Shown piece by piece: positions 33,710 through 42,141 of a stretch of 43,573 bases of DNA. How positions within the stretch are numbered: the stretch's first letter is position 1; each line of letters begins with the position of its first letter. Position numbers and translations under genes: made by a program. The stretch is from Dietzia timorensis (lineage in GTDB: Bacteria; Actinomycetota; Actinomycetes; Mycobacteriales; Mycobacteriaceae). The notes under the pieces are model-generated. The model was not told where the DNA came from and searched no databases. It was given only the letters and a program-made list of their open reading frames with translations. The stretch spans positions 1 through 43,573 of the forward strand of contig NZ_DYXM01000116.1 in the NCBI RefSeq assembly GCF_020742175.1, read 5' to 3'.

Positions 33710-34984
33710 GTGGCCGGAACCGGCCTCGTCGCGCCCACCGCGGCGGATATCACGAACGCACGTGCGCTGCGGCGCATGAAAATCGTGGCGACAAGCTTTC
33801 TGCTTGTCGCCGCGATTTGTTATGTGCTCTCTCAGATCGCGTTGTCTCGCGATGCGGGGGCGTGGGCCGGGTACCTTCGCGCCGCGTCGGAGGCCGGAAT
33901 GGTCGGCGGTCTGGCGGACTGGTTCGCGGTGACGGCGCTCTTCCGTCACCCCCTCGGCATCCCGATCCCGCACACCGCCTTGATCCCGCGGCGCAAGGAT
34001 CAGCTCGGCGAATCGCTCGGCGGGTTCGTGGGGGACAACTTCCTCGACCCGGATCTCGTGGGGGAGAAGGTTGCGAGCGCGCACATCCCCGAGCGCGCGG
34101 GGCAGTGGTTGCTGGAGCCGGATAACCGCCGGCGAGCGTCCGGCCAGGCGGCGAAAGCGATCCGCGCGGCGCTCGAGGTGCTGCGCGACGAGGACGCGGT
34201 CGGTCTCATCGAGCGGACCCTCGTGGCCCGGATCTCCGAGCCCGAATGGGGACCGCCGATGGGCAAGGTGCTCGGCGAGATGGTCGCCGAGGGCAGGCAG
34301 GAGCCTGTCGTCCAGCTGCTCGCCGACCGCACTCTCGAATGGGTCGAGCGCAACCCCGAGACGATCGAGTACTGGGTCACCGAGAAGGCGCCGACGTGGG
34401 CGCCGCAGCTGGTCAACGAGATCGTCGCCGAGCGCGCCTACTCGGAGGTGCTGCATTGGGCGCGGGCGATCAAGGAAGATCCGCACCACAGCGTGCGGGT
34501 CGCGCTCACCAACTTCCTCACCCAACTCTCGCGGGATCTGCAATACGATCCGGACACCATCTCCCGGCTCGAGCGGTTCAAGGGCGACCTGCTGTCGCGG
34601 CCCGCGACGCGCGATGCCATCGCCTCGGCGTGGATCTCGGCGAAGAACGCCTTTATCACCGCGACGGAAGACTCGAGCTCCGAGCTGCGCGGCAAACTCG
34701 ACGAGCTCACCGAGCGGCTCGCGAACAACCTGGTCTCGGACTCGAAGATGCGCGCGTCCGTGGACGACTACCTCGTGCGCACCGCCTCGTTCGTCGCGTC
34801 GAACTACGCGGGCGAGATCACCTCGATCATCTCCGAGACCGTCGAGCGCTGGGATGCGCACGAGGCGAGCCGCAAGATCGAGCTCCTCGCGGGCAAGGAC
34901 CTCCAGTTCATCCGCATCAACGGCACGGTCGTGGGTGCGCTCGCCGGCATCGTGATCCACGTGTTTACCGAGCTGCTCTTCTAG
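33710..34984 (+). CDS. DUF445 family membrane-anchored protein
   Basis: A 424-residue protein with the DUF445 pattern: an N-terminal membrane helix (ATSFLLVAAICYVLSQIA), the motif GMVGGLADWFAVTALFRHPLG, then IPIPHTALIPRRKDQLG, a long amphipathic helical body, and a second membrane helix at the C-terminus (TVVGALAGIVIHVFTELLF). The family is widespread; its role is not established. The GTG start directly follows the stop of the small His-rich gene, so expression is coupled. Starting at Met23 is possible but would trim conserved sequence little. M. tuberculosis has a membrane gene (Rv0473) in the matching place. Confidence 0.85.
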   Translation: MAGTGLVAPTAADITNARALRRMKIVATSFLLVAAICYVLSQIALSRDAGAWAGYLRAASEAGMVGGLADWFAVTALFRHPLGIPIPHTALIPRRKDQLGESLGGFVGDNFLDPDLVGEKVASAHIPERAGQWLLEPDNRRRASGQAAKAIRAALEVLRDEDAVGLIERTLVARISEPEWGPPMGKVLGEMVAEGRQEPVVQLLADRTLEWVERNPETIEYWVTEKAPTWAPQLVNEIVAERAYSEVLHWARAIKEDPHHSVRVALTNFLTQLSRDLQYDPDTISRLERFKGDLLSRPATRDAIASAWISAKNAFITATEDSSSELRGKLDELTERLANNLVSDSKMRASVDDYLVRTASFVASNYAGEITSIISETVERWDAHEASRKIELLAGKDLQFIRINGTVVGALAGIVIHVFTELLF

Positions 34985-35010
34985 CGCCTAAATCGCTGTT
35001 ACGTCTACAA

Positions 35011-35048
35011 AAATAGAGCCTCCGCCGTCATCGGTTGGGGCTCTATTT
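35011..35048 (+). terminator. Terminator after the DUF445 gene
   Basis: AAATAGAGCC pairs perfectly over 10 bp with GGCTCTATTT around an 18-nt loop; TTTGTG ends the stem. Confidence 0.85.
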
Positions 35049-35063
35049 GTGGGATGGGTCACG

Positions 35064-35097
35064 TTTGCTAGCAAAGTGCTTGCAATTGCTAGCAAGG
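35064..35097 (+). promoter_or_regulatory. Twin palindromic operator before the XRE regulator gene
   Basis: TTGCTAGCAA occurs twice as a perfect palindrome (35065-35074 and 35086-35095), centres 21 bp apart, two helical turns. Between them CTTGCAA gives an extra half-site. TTGCAA at 35080 with TAACTT at 35103 (17-nt spacing) forms a likely promoter overlapping the operator. The adjacent XRE protein is the obvious candidate to bind it and repress itself. Confidence 0.6.
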
Positions 35098-35180
35098 GCC
35101 TTTAACTTGGGAATCGCAGGTCCGAAGAGTTCGGGGCTGGGAATCGACAGATTCGCTCTGAACCGAACAGGGGAAAGGCG

Positions 35181-35753
35181 GTGTCGACCGTGGTAACTTC
35201 ACGCAAGACCTCCGCCAAGCCCGCCAGCAAGCAGCCGGGTAAGCAGACCAGCAAGCCCTCGGCTCCCGTAGCTGCGTCGAAGGAAGTCGCCGTCGCGGGG
35301 GGCGAGGATGCCTCGGCGATCGAGCGGATGGTCGGCCACGCCGCCCAGGACATCGGCTCGTTTATCCGCGCCCAGCGCGAATCGGCGGAGGTGTCGCTCC
35401 GGCAGCTCGCCGAGCGCACCGGGGTGTCGAATCCGTACTTGAGTCAGATCGAGCGCGGTTTGCGTAAGCCTTCGGCCGAGGTTCTCGCGCAGATCGCCAA
35501 CGGTCTCCGGGTCTCTGCCGAGGTGCTGTACATGCGTGCGGGAATCCTTGAGGAACGCACCGGAGGTTCGACTCGCGACGCGCTCGTCATGGCGATGGAG
35601 CTCACCGAGAAACAGCGGTCCGCGCTGCTCGAGGTGTACGACGCGTTCGTATCCGCGAACTGCGCGAGCGCACCGCCCGAGGAACCGAAGCCGGACGGCA
35701 CGAAGAAGCCGACCGCGAGTACCGCGAAGGTGCCGCCGCCGAGCGGCGATTAG
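35181..35753 (+). CDS. XRE family transcriptional regulator (Rv0474-like)
   Basis: A 190-residue DNA-binding protein. A flexible Lys/Ser/Pro-rich N-terminal tail of about 50 residues precedes a helix-turn-helix domain (IRAQRESAEVSLRQLAERTG, then VSNPYLSQIERG, residues about 60-115), and the C-terminus is a disordered Pro/Lys tail. Position directly before hbhA matches M. tuberculosis Rv0474, reported as a copper-responsive regulator; copper sensing here is not evident apart from one Cys. The GTG is supported by GGGGAAAGG a few bases upstream. A twin palindrome covers its promoter, which suggests autoregulation, and hbhA follows after 65 nt. Confidence 0.87.
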   Translation: MSTVVTSRKTSAKPASKQPGKQTSKPSAPVAASKEVAVAGGEDASAIERMVGHAAQDIGSFIRAQRESAEVSLRQLAERTGVSNPYLSQIERGLRKPSAEVLAQIANGLRVSAEVLYMRAGILEERTGGSTRDALVMAMELTEKQRSALLEVYDAFVSANCASAPPEEPKPDGTKKPTASTAKVPPPSGD

Positions 35754-35818
35754 CTTTCGGACCACAACAAACTTTGCCACTTTTCCCACGAAACGTTCTG
35801 AACCACAAAGGAGTAATC

Positions 35819-36649
35819 ATGGCTACGAAGAAGAGCAAGAAGGCCGATAAGGCATTCGAGGGCCCGCTGGGTCAGGCGCTCGGCGTCGTACGCACCCCGG
35901 TTTACGCTTACATCGGCGCCAACGACCTCGCGATCGAGGCCGCTACCGGCATCGTGAGCGACCTGCGCCGCCGCGCCAGCGAGACCGCTGCCGAGCTGCA
36001 GGAGAAGGCCGCCAACTTCCAGGGCCGTGCGGCCGAGGTTCCGGACCGCGTGCAGGCCGTTCCGGCCGACGTTCAGGCGCTGCTCGACAAGTACAACCCG
36101 GAGGAGCTCCGCAAGGTTGCCGAGGCTTACGTTCAGGTTGCCGCCGGCATCTACTCCGGTCTCGCCACCCGCGGCGAGGACGTCGTGACCCGCCTGCGCA
36201 ACGACAACCCGCAGCTTGACGCCGGACTGAACCGCGCCGGCGAGGCGGTCTCCAGCGCCGACGAGCGCATCAACGACGGCATCGAGGCCGGCGAGGAGAC
36301 CCTCGGCACCGTCTCGCGCCAGACCCGTTCGCTCGGTGTCCGCGGCGCCAACAAGGTGTCGAAGGCCGCGCACGAGGCCGCCGACGACGTCAGCGATGCC
36401 GCGTTCGAGGCTTCGGACAACATCCAGTCCGTCGCCGGCAAGGCCGAGGCGAAGACGTCGGCCGCCGCGAAGAAGGTTCCGGCCAAGAAGGCGCCCGCGA
36501 AGAAGGCTCCGGCCAAGAAGGCGCCCGCAAAGAAGGCTGCCTCGACCGCCACGAAGTCGACTGCCTCCAAGTCGACCACCACCAAGTCGACCACCACCGC
36601 GAAGAAGGCTCCGGCAAAAAAGTCGACCGCCCCGAAGACGAACAACTAA
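35819..36649 (+). CDS. hbhA: Heparin-binding hemagglutinin (HBHA)-like protein
   Basis: A 276-residue protein. The first 170 or so residues are a helical, coiled-coil-forming domain with a weakly hydrophobic N-terminal part (VVRTPVYAYIGANDLAIEAA). The C-terminal 60 residues are Lys/Ala/Pro repeats (KKAPAKKAP units, then TTKSTT). This is the HBHA layout; in mycobacteria the lysine tail binds heparan sulfate, mediates adhesion and binds DNA, and the protein also associates with lipid bodies. The tail is longer and richer in Thr/Ser here. The ribosome site AAGGAGTAATC before ATG is ideal. A terminator follows. The gene may share the XRE transcript. Confidence 0.87.
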   Translation: MATKKSKKADKAFEGPLGQALGVVRTPVYAYIGANDLAIEAATGIVSDLRRRASETAAELQEKAANFQGRAAEVPDRVQAVPADVQALLDKYNPEELRKVAEAYVQVAAGIYSGLATRGEDVVTRLRNDNPQLDAGLNRAGEAVSSADERINDGIEAGEETLGTVSRQTRSLGVRGANKVSKAAHEAADDVSDAAFEASDNIQSVAGKAEAKTSAAAKKVPAKKAPAKKAPAKKAPAKKAASTATKSTASKSTTTKSTTTAKKAPAKKSTAPKTNN

Positions 36650-36710
36650 GTCTTTTCTCCGGTCTCGGCGAATAGTCGAGGCGAAGGGGCCACTCTCAAG
36701 ACCATATCGA

Positions 36711-36750
36711 GCGGCGCGTACTCCGATGAGGGGGTACGCGCCGCTTCTTT
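36711..36750 (+). terminator. Terminator after hbhA
   Basis: GCGGCGCGTA pairs perfectly with TACGCGCCGC over 10 bp around a 14-nt loop, followed by TTCTTT. Confidence 0.9.
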
Positions 36751-36795
36751 GTGTCCGTTAGACTACGTCGTGTGAATGAGCTGCTTTCTGGCGGA

Positions 36796-37056
36796 ATGAA
36801 CACTTTTATGACGATCGCCCAGGTCGCCTTCGTGATCTGGGCTCTCGTCGGCGCCGTGCTGTGTGCACGCGCGAGCGCCGGGGCGTTCGTGGCCGAGGGC
36901 AAGTGGAACAAATGGGGCTGGTTCGCGGTGTGTGCCGCGGCGGCGGTCATCTTCGTGGTCATCGGACCGTTCTCGATTTTCGGCATCGTCGGCATTGTCG
37001 CCGTCGGCGTGTTCTTCGCCGACGTGCGCCCGTCGGTGGCGAACGCCGGAAGGTAG
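36796..37056 (+). CDS. DUF2516 family membrane protein
   Basis: An 86-residue protein with membrane helices near residues 5-27 and 40-72 (AVCAAAAVIFVVIGPFSIFG and following). It corresponds to the small membrane protein Rv0476 that lies after hbhA in M. tuberculosis. The start is uncertain: ATG codons at 36796 and 36808 and a GTG at 36772 are in frame, and none has an ideally spaced ribosome site. I give the first ATG. The MerR gene begins 15 nt after its stop. Function unknown. Confidence 0.78.
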   Translation: MNTFMTIAQVAFVIWALVGAVLCARASAGAFVAEGKWNKWGWFAVCAAAAVIFVVIGPFSIFGIVGIVAVGVFFADVRPSVANAGR

Positions 37057-37071
37057 CGGCTGGTAACGCCG

Positions 37072-37782
37072 ATGCCCCGGGATCCCGCACCGCGCGAGCT
37101 GCGGATAGAGGAGCTCGCGGAGCTCGCGCAGTCGAGCGTGCGCAACATCCGGGTGTATCAGGAAAAAGGCCTCATCCGGCCGCCGGTCCGGCGCGGCCGT
37201 ACCGCGTGGTACGGGCCGGAGCATCTGTCCCGGCTGCGACGCATCACCTCTCTGCTCGAGCGCGGATACACCTTCGCCACCATGGAGGAGATATTCACCG
37301 CCGAAAGTCTCGGGCTCTCGGTCTCGGAAATGATCGCGGCCGGCTCGGCCGAGGACATGCGGCGGCTGCCGGGCGCGCGCAAGACCATCCCGATCGACGA
37401 GCTCAGCCGGGCGTTCAGCATCGATCTCTCTCCCGCGTTCTTCAGGCTCTGTCAGGAGAGTGGGCTGCTTCGCCTCGACGAGTCGGAAGGCGTTGTGGAT
37501 ATCGACGTCGCGTCGGTGCGGATGCTCTCGGTTCTCGCGGAGCTCGGCCTCGACATGGACGATCTCGGCTCGCTGCTCGAGCGCATGCAGGACTTGTCGC
37601 GCGACGTCGCCGCGGCATCGGGGGAGCTCGTCGACCGCGTGATCGAGGTGCGCGCCGACTCTCCGCCGTACACCCGCACGCGCGAGGACATGGAGGTCAT
37701 CGCCGTCGTCGGGACGAAGCTTCTGCGCCGGATGTGCGTCCATCTGGTCTCTGAAATGCTCGACGCGCGCCTGCACGAGTAA
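37072..37782 (+). CDS. MerR family transcriptional regulator
   Basis: A 236-residue regulator. The N-terminal winged helix reads LRIEELAELAQSSVRNIRVY, QEKGLIRPPVRRGRTAWYG and EHLSRLRRITSLLERGYTF, the MerR pattern. The long C-terminal region (residues 95-236) is mostly helical, with a lone Cys (FRLCQESG) and another near the end (RRMCVHL); a paired metal-thiol site is not evident, so the ligand is unknown. It lies between DUF2516 and deoC with gaps of 15 and 11 nt, so it is probably part of the same operon. No ribosome site is obvious before the ATG. Confidence 0.85.
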   Translation: MPRDPAPRELRIEELAELAQSSVRNIRVYQEKGLIRPPVRRGRTAWYGPEHLSRLRRITSLLERGYTFATMEEIFTAESLGLSVSEMIAAGSAEDMRRLPGARKTIPIDELSRAFSIDLSPAFFRLCQESGLLRLDESEGVVDIDVASVRMLSVLAELGLDMDDLGSLLERMQDLSRDVAAASGELVDRVIEVRADSPPYTRTREDMEVIAVVGTKLLRRMCVHLVSEMLDARLHE

Positions 37783-37793
37783 ATTTGGAGCCC

Positions 37794-38498
37794 ATGACGT
37801 CGAACATGCCGATCACCCGAGCCGAACTCGCCGACAGGATCGATCACACATTGCTGCGTCCGGAGGCCACCCGCGAGGACGTGGCCGCGCACGTCGCGGA
37901 GGCGACGGAACTCGGTGTGCGGACGGTGTGCATTTCGCCGTCGATGCTTCCCGTGCGCGCGGGCTCGATGCCCGTCGGCACCGTGATCGGGTTCCCGTCG
38001 GGTAAGCACCACTCGCTCATCAAGGCGATGGAGGCGCGCATCGCCGTGGATATGGGCGCCACCGAACTGGACATGGTGCTCGACTACAGCGCGATCATCT
38101 CCGGCCGCCCCGAGGAGATCCTCGGCGAGCTGAGCCCGGTACGCGACGCGGCACCACATCCTGTGGTGCTCAAGGTGATCCTGGAGACTGCGGCCATCTA
38201 TGCGGAGTTCGGGGCCGAGCGGGTCGAGGAGGCCGACGCGGCGATCGCGAACGCCTGCGAGCTCGCCGCGAAAGGCGGGGCGAACGTGGTGAAGACGTCG
38301 ACGGGATTCCACCCGGCGGGCGGCGCGAGCGCGCACGCCGTGCGCGTGATGGCGCGGGCGGTGGACCCGTTGGGCTCGGTGCTCGTGAAGGCCTCGGGCG
38401 GCATCTCCACGGCCGCGCAGGCCGTGGAGATGCTCGAGGCGGGCGCGACGCTCATCGGTACGAGCCGCTCGGCGCAGATGCTGGCCGAGCTGGGGTAA
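37794..38498 (+). CDS. deoC: Deoxyribose-phosphate aldolase
   Basis: A 234-residue class I aldolase. RIDHTLLRPEAT begins the barrel; the Schiff-base Lys is Lys167 in VVKTSTGFHPAGG; Lys199 in VKASGGIST and Asp93 in ATELDMVLDY complete the active site. It splits 2-deoxyribose 5-phosphate to glyceraldehyde 3-phosphate and acetaldehyde in nucleoside salvage. The ATG with GGAG 4 nt upstream is preferred to a TTG three codons earlier. It lies 11 nt after the MerR gene. Its stop codon abuts that of the convergent DUF2993 gene, with no intervening base and no terminator. The matching gene in M. tuberculosis is Rv0478. Confidence 0.95.
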   Translation: MTSNMPITRAELADRIDHTLLRPEATREDVAAHVAEATELGVRTVCISPSMLPVRAGSMPVGTVIGFPSGKHHSLIKAMEARIAVDMGATELDMVLDYSAIISGRPEEILGELSPVRDAAPHPVVLKVILETAAIYAEFGAERVEEADAAIANACELAAKGGANVVKTSTGFHPAGGASAHAVRVMARAVDPLGSVLVKASGGISTAAQAVEMLEAGATLIGTSRSAQMLAELG

Positions 38499-39227
38499 CT
38501 ATCCGAGCTTGACGTTTTCGCCCTGCAGCTCGATGACGAGACCTTCGTCGGTGACCTTCGCCCCGGACACCGTGACGCCCTCGGGGAGGCGGTCGACGGT
38601 TTCCTGCACGAGGGAGATCGTGCCGCCAAGGAGGTTCTCCGGCAGCTCCATGCCCATGACCTCGGCGTTCTGCGGCTTGAGCGAGAGCGAGCCGTCCGAG
38701 ACCTCGGGGATGAGCTGCGCGGTGGCGAAATCGCCGATCTCGACGTCGAGCGCGCCGGCCTCGGGGTTCGGATTGATCGCCTTCACCGACGCGAGCTGGC
38801 TGAGCAGATCGTCGCCCTGGGATTCGGTGGCGACGGCGAGCATCGCCTCGGAGCTGAGGGTCGCGGTGCCGCTGAGCGACTTCGCGGTGGAGCTGCCGTC
38901 GTCGCCGGTGTTGACGTCGTCGAGCTGGATATCGATCGCGGGCGCAGGGTCGCCCGTGTCCGTTGTTCCCCCATCCGAGGTGAGCGTGACGCCGTCCGCG
39001 GTGCGCTTGATCGCCGTCACAATCGCCAGACCGTTGAGGCTGGCATCGGTCGGCGCGCCGATGCTGGAGGTCGCGGAATCGGCGATATCCGTCTCGATGC
39101 GGTTACGCAGGAAGAACTCGGCCGCGACGACCGCGACGACCAGGAGAACGATGACGACGAGGCTGCCGATGAGGAGGCCCGCTCCGCGGCGGCGCCGTTG
39201 TGGGTACGCGTTGCTCATTGCACCCAT
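38499..39227 (-). CDS. LmeA-like DUF2993 envelope protein
   Basis: A 242-residue protein with a basic N-terminus (PQRRRRGAG), one membrane helix (LLIGSLVVIVLLVVAVVAAE) and an extracellular domain starting FFLRNRIETDIADSATSSIG. That last stretch, and the later GMELPENLLGG and VTDEGLVIELQGENV, fit the DUF2993/LmeA family. LmeA of mycobacteria is a periplasmic phospholipid-binding protein acting in lipomannan elongation. The present protein is longer in its acidic middle part. The first ATG is used; a second three codons later is equally possible. It occupies the place of Rv0479c in M. tuberculosis. Confidence 0.82.
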   Translation of the reverse strand: MGAMSNAYPQRRRRGAGLLIGSLVVIVLLVVAVVAAEFFLRNRIETDIADSATSSIGAPTDASLNGLAIVTAIKRTADGVTLTSDGGTTDTGDPAPAIDIQLDDVNTGDDGSSTAKSLSGTATLSSEAMLAVATESQGDDLLSQLASVKAINPNPEAGALDVEIGDFATAQLIPEVSDGSLSLKPQNAEVMGMELPENLLGGTISLVQETVDRLPEGVTVSGAKVTDEGLVIELQGENVKLG

Positions 39228-39300
39228 TGTTCCGGATGAGAGCTGAAAGTTGGGCAGCCGGATCCCATAAATCCCTGTAAAACCCTGAGGATTTCTCGTT

Positions 39301-39798
39301 CTAGCTGTTCAGGTAGGTCTGCACGGTGTCGAATTCGCGCTGGTGCGCCTCGGCGAGGAATTCGATGACCATCTTCTCGATCTTCTTGCCGATGAGAGGA
39401 ACGGACGCACTGGCCGTGCCCTTGACCGTCTCGATGGTGACGTTCCCCTCGCGCGTCGAGGTCAGTGTGCCGGAGACGCGCAGGATGCTGCCCAGGGCCT
39501 CGCCGCTGGAGACGGCGTTGATGGTGTCGCCCTCGGGCGCGTTGTAGGTGGCCTTGCGCGAGATCGGTAGGTCGCCCGTGTGGATCTTGGACACGAACGA
39601 CGGGATGTGGGTGCTGTCGACTACCTGCTGGAACTCGATCTCGACGCCGGAGTCCGTGGCCTCGAAGGACGTGAGCTTGTCGTGCTCGGAACCGGCGGCG
39701 GACATGCGCATCTCCCAGAACGCGGCGTCCTGGTAGCACTGCCACAGTTCATCGATGGTGGCGGGGGTGGATGCGGAAAACTCGAATGGGGTAGCCAT
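39301..39798 (-). CDS. DUF2505 family (SRPBCC-like) protein
   Basis: A 165-residue single-domain protein. It begins MATPFEFSASTPATIDELWQ, the first strand and helix of a helix-grip fold, and has repeated beta strands up to IEKMVIEFLAEAHQREFDTV, a long final helix. DUF2505 proteins are conserved next to murB in mycolate actinobacteria (Rv0481c in M. tuberculosis), which fits here. No ligand is known. It follows the DUF2993 gene in the same direction after a 73-nt gap and is divergent from murB. This is the third SRPBCC-type protein in the window. Confidence 0.83.
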   Translation of the reverse strand: MATPFEFSASTPATIDELWQCYQDAAFWEMRMSAAGSEHDKLTSFEATDSGVEIEFQQVVDSTHIPSFVSKIHTGDLPISRKATYNAPEGDTINAVSSGEALGSILRVSGTLTSTREGNVTIETVKGTASASVPLIGKKIEKMVIEFLAEAHQREFDTVQTYLNS

Positions 39799-39884
39799 GG
39801 AAAAACCTTAACGCGACGGCGGCCCTCGCGCGTTGCGTCGGGTGTGATCTGCTCCCGGCGGGCGCAGGCATTACCGTTGTGGGG

Positions 39885-41054
<1,170 letters not shown>

Positions 41055-41095
41055 CACACTTGTGTGATGCACGCGAAGGCATTTAAGGACGGTAC

Positions 41096-42130
41096 ATGTT
41101 AGACGCTCTGGCCTACCCGGTCTCGTTGTTGATGAAGTTCTGGCACTGGCTGCTGTCGCTGGTCGTGCCGGGCGACTCGGGGATCGCGTGGGTCGGGTCG
41201 ATCCTGCTGCTCGTCGTCACGGTGCGCCTGATCCTGCTGCGACCCATGTGGGTGCAGATGTACTCGATGCGCAAGATGGCGACGCTGACGCCGGAGATCA
41301 AGCGCATCCAGAAGGAGTACAAGGACGACCGGCCGAAGCAGGCCGAGGAGATGCAGCGCGTTTACAACGATGCGCAGGTCAACCCGCTGTCGGGCTGCCT
41401 GCCGATGCTCGTGCAGATCCCGGTGTTCCTCGGGCTCTACCACACGCTGATCGGGTTTACCCCGCGCGGAATGTCGATCCAGGAGGCCGCCGCGCAGTCG
41501 AACGGTGCGTTCGGTCCGGAGCAGGTCTCGCAGTTCCTCTCGGCGCAGTTCTTCGGTGTGCCTCTGGCCGCGTATATCCGGATGCCGCGCGAGCAGCTCG
41601 AATCGCTCGCGCAGGGCACGTCTACGTCGACGGTGCTGATCATGTGCGTGACGCTGTTCCTGCTCGCGGGCATCGCGACGTGGATCAATATGCGCAATTC
41701 GATGAAGCGCCAGGAGCGCGCGCGGGAGCAGGCGAAGGAAGAAGAGAAGCTCATCGAGGAGGCCGAGCGCGCTGGCGGGCCCGTGGTCGACGGCGAGGTC
41801 GTCGCGATCGATGGGAACTCCGATGCCGCCGACGAGGCGAAGAAGGAGTCCGCCAAGAAGGAGGCGGCGAAGAAGGACGAACCCGAGGTGCCGGACTTCG
41901 CGCAGGTCCTGCAGGATTCGATGGGCCAGTCGATGAAGATCATGATGTACGTGTTCCCGATCTTCCCGCTGGTCGGCGCGTTCATGTTCAACTTCCCGCT
42001 CGCGATCGGCATCTACTTCCTGCTCAATAACGTGTGGACCGCGGTGCAGTCGCATCTGCTGCTCAACCGGTTGGAGAAGCTGCTGCCCACTGGCGGCGCG
42101 GCGGGGCTGCCGCCGAGCGCCTACATGTAG
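41096..42130 (+). CDS. yidC: YidC/Oxa1-type membrane protein insertase
   Basis: A 344-residue polytopic protein. Helices are seen at about 33-50 (WVGSILLLVVTVRLILLRP, with the conserved groove Arg), 100-120 (LPMLVQIPVFLGLYHTLIG), 180-200 and 290-325 (FPIFPLVGAFMFNFPLAIGI). After the third comes a charged cytoplasmic insert rich in Lys/Glu/Ala (residues about 205-265). YidC inserts and folds membrane proteins, alone or with Sec. The main yidC of actinobacteria lies near the replication origin by rpmH-rnpA, which are absent here, so this is probably a second copy. AAGGAC is 5 nt from the ATG. It follows murB after 41 nt. Confidence 0.93.
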   Translation: MLDALAYPVSLLMKFWHWLLSLVVPGDSGIAWVGSILLLVVTVRLILLRPMWVQMYSMRKMATLTPEIKRIQKEYKDDRPKQAEEMQRVYNDAQVNPLSGCLPMLVQIPVFLGLYHTLIGFTPRGMSIQEAAAQSNGAFGPEQVSQFLSAQFFGVPLAAYIRMPREQLESLAQGTSTSTVLIMCVTLFLLAGIATWINMRNSMKRQERAREQAKEEEKLIEEAERAGGPVVDGEVVAIDGNSDAADEAKKESAKKEAAKKDEPEVPDFAQVLQDSMGQSMKIMMYVFPIFPLVGAFMFNFPLAIGIYFLLNNVWTAVQSHLLLNRLEKLLPTGGAAGLPPSAYM

Positions 42131-42141
42131 GTCGCTGTCAG

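Noticed and set aside
31367..34960. Open frame of almost 1200 codons antisense to metE, the His-rich gene and DUF445.
   Set aside because: It is a result of high GC and strong third-position bias on the real strand. Its translation is low-complexity Arg/Leu/Asp-rich and matches no family.
36470..36640. Repeated AAGAAGGCNCCNGCC units as a DNA repeat array.
   Set aside because: They are codons of the Lys/Ala/Pro tail of the HBHA-like protein, in frame throughout.
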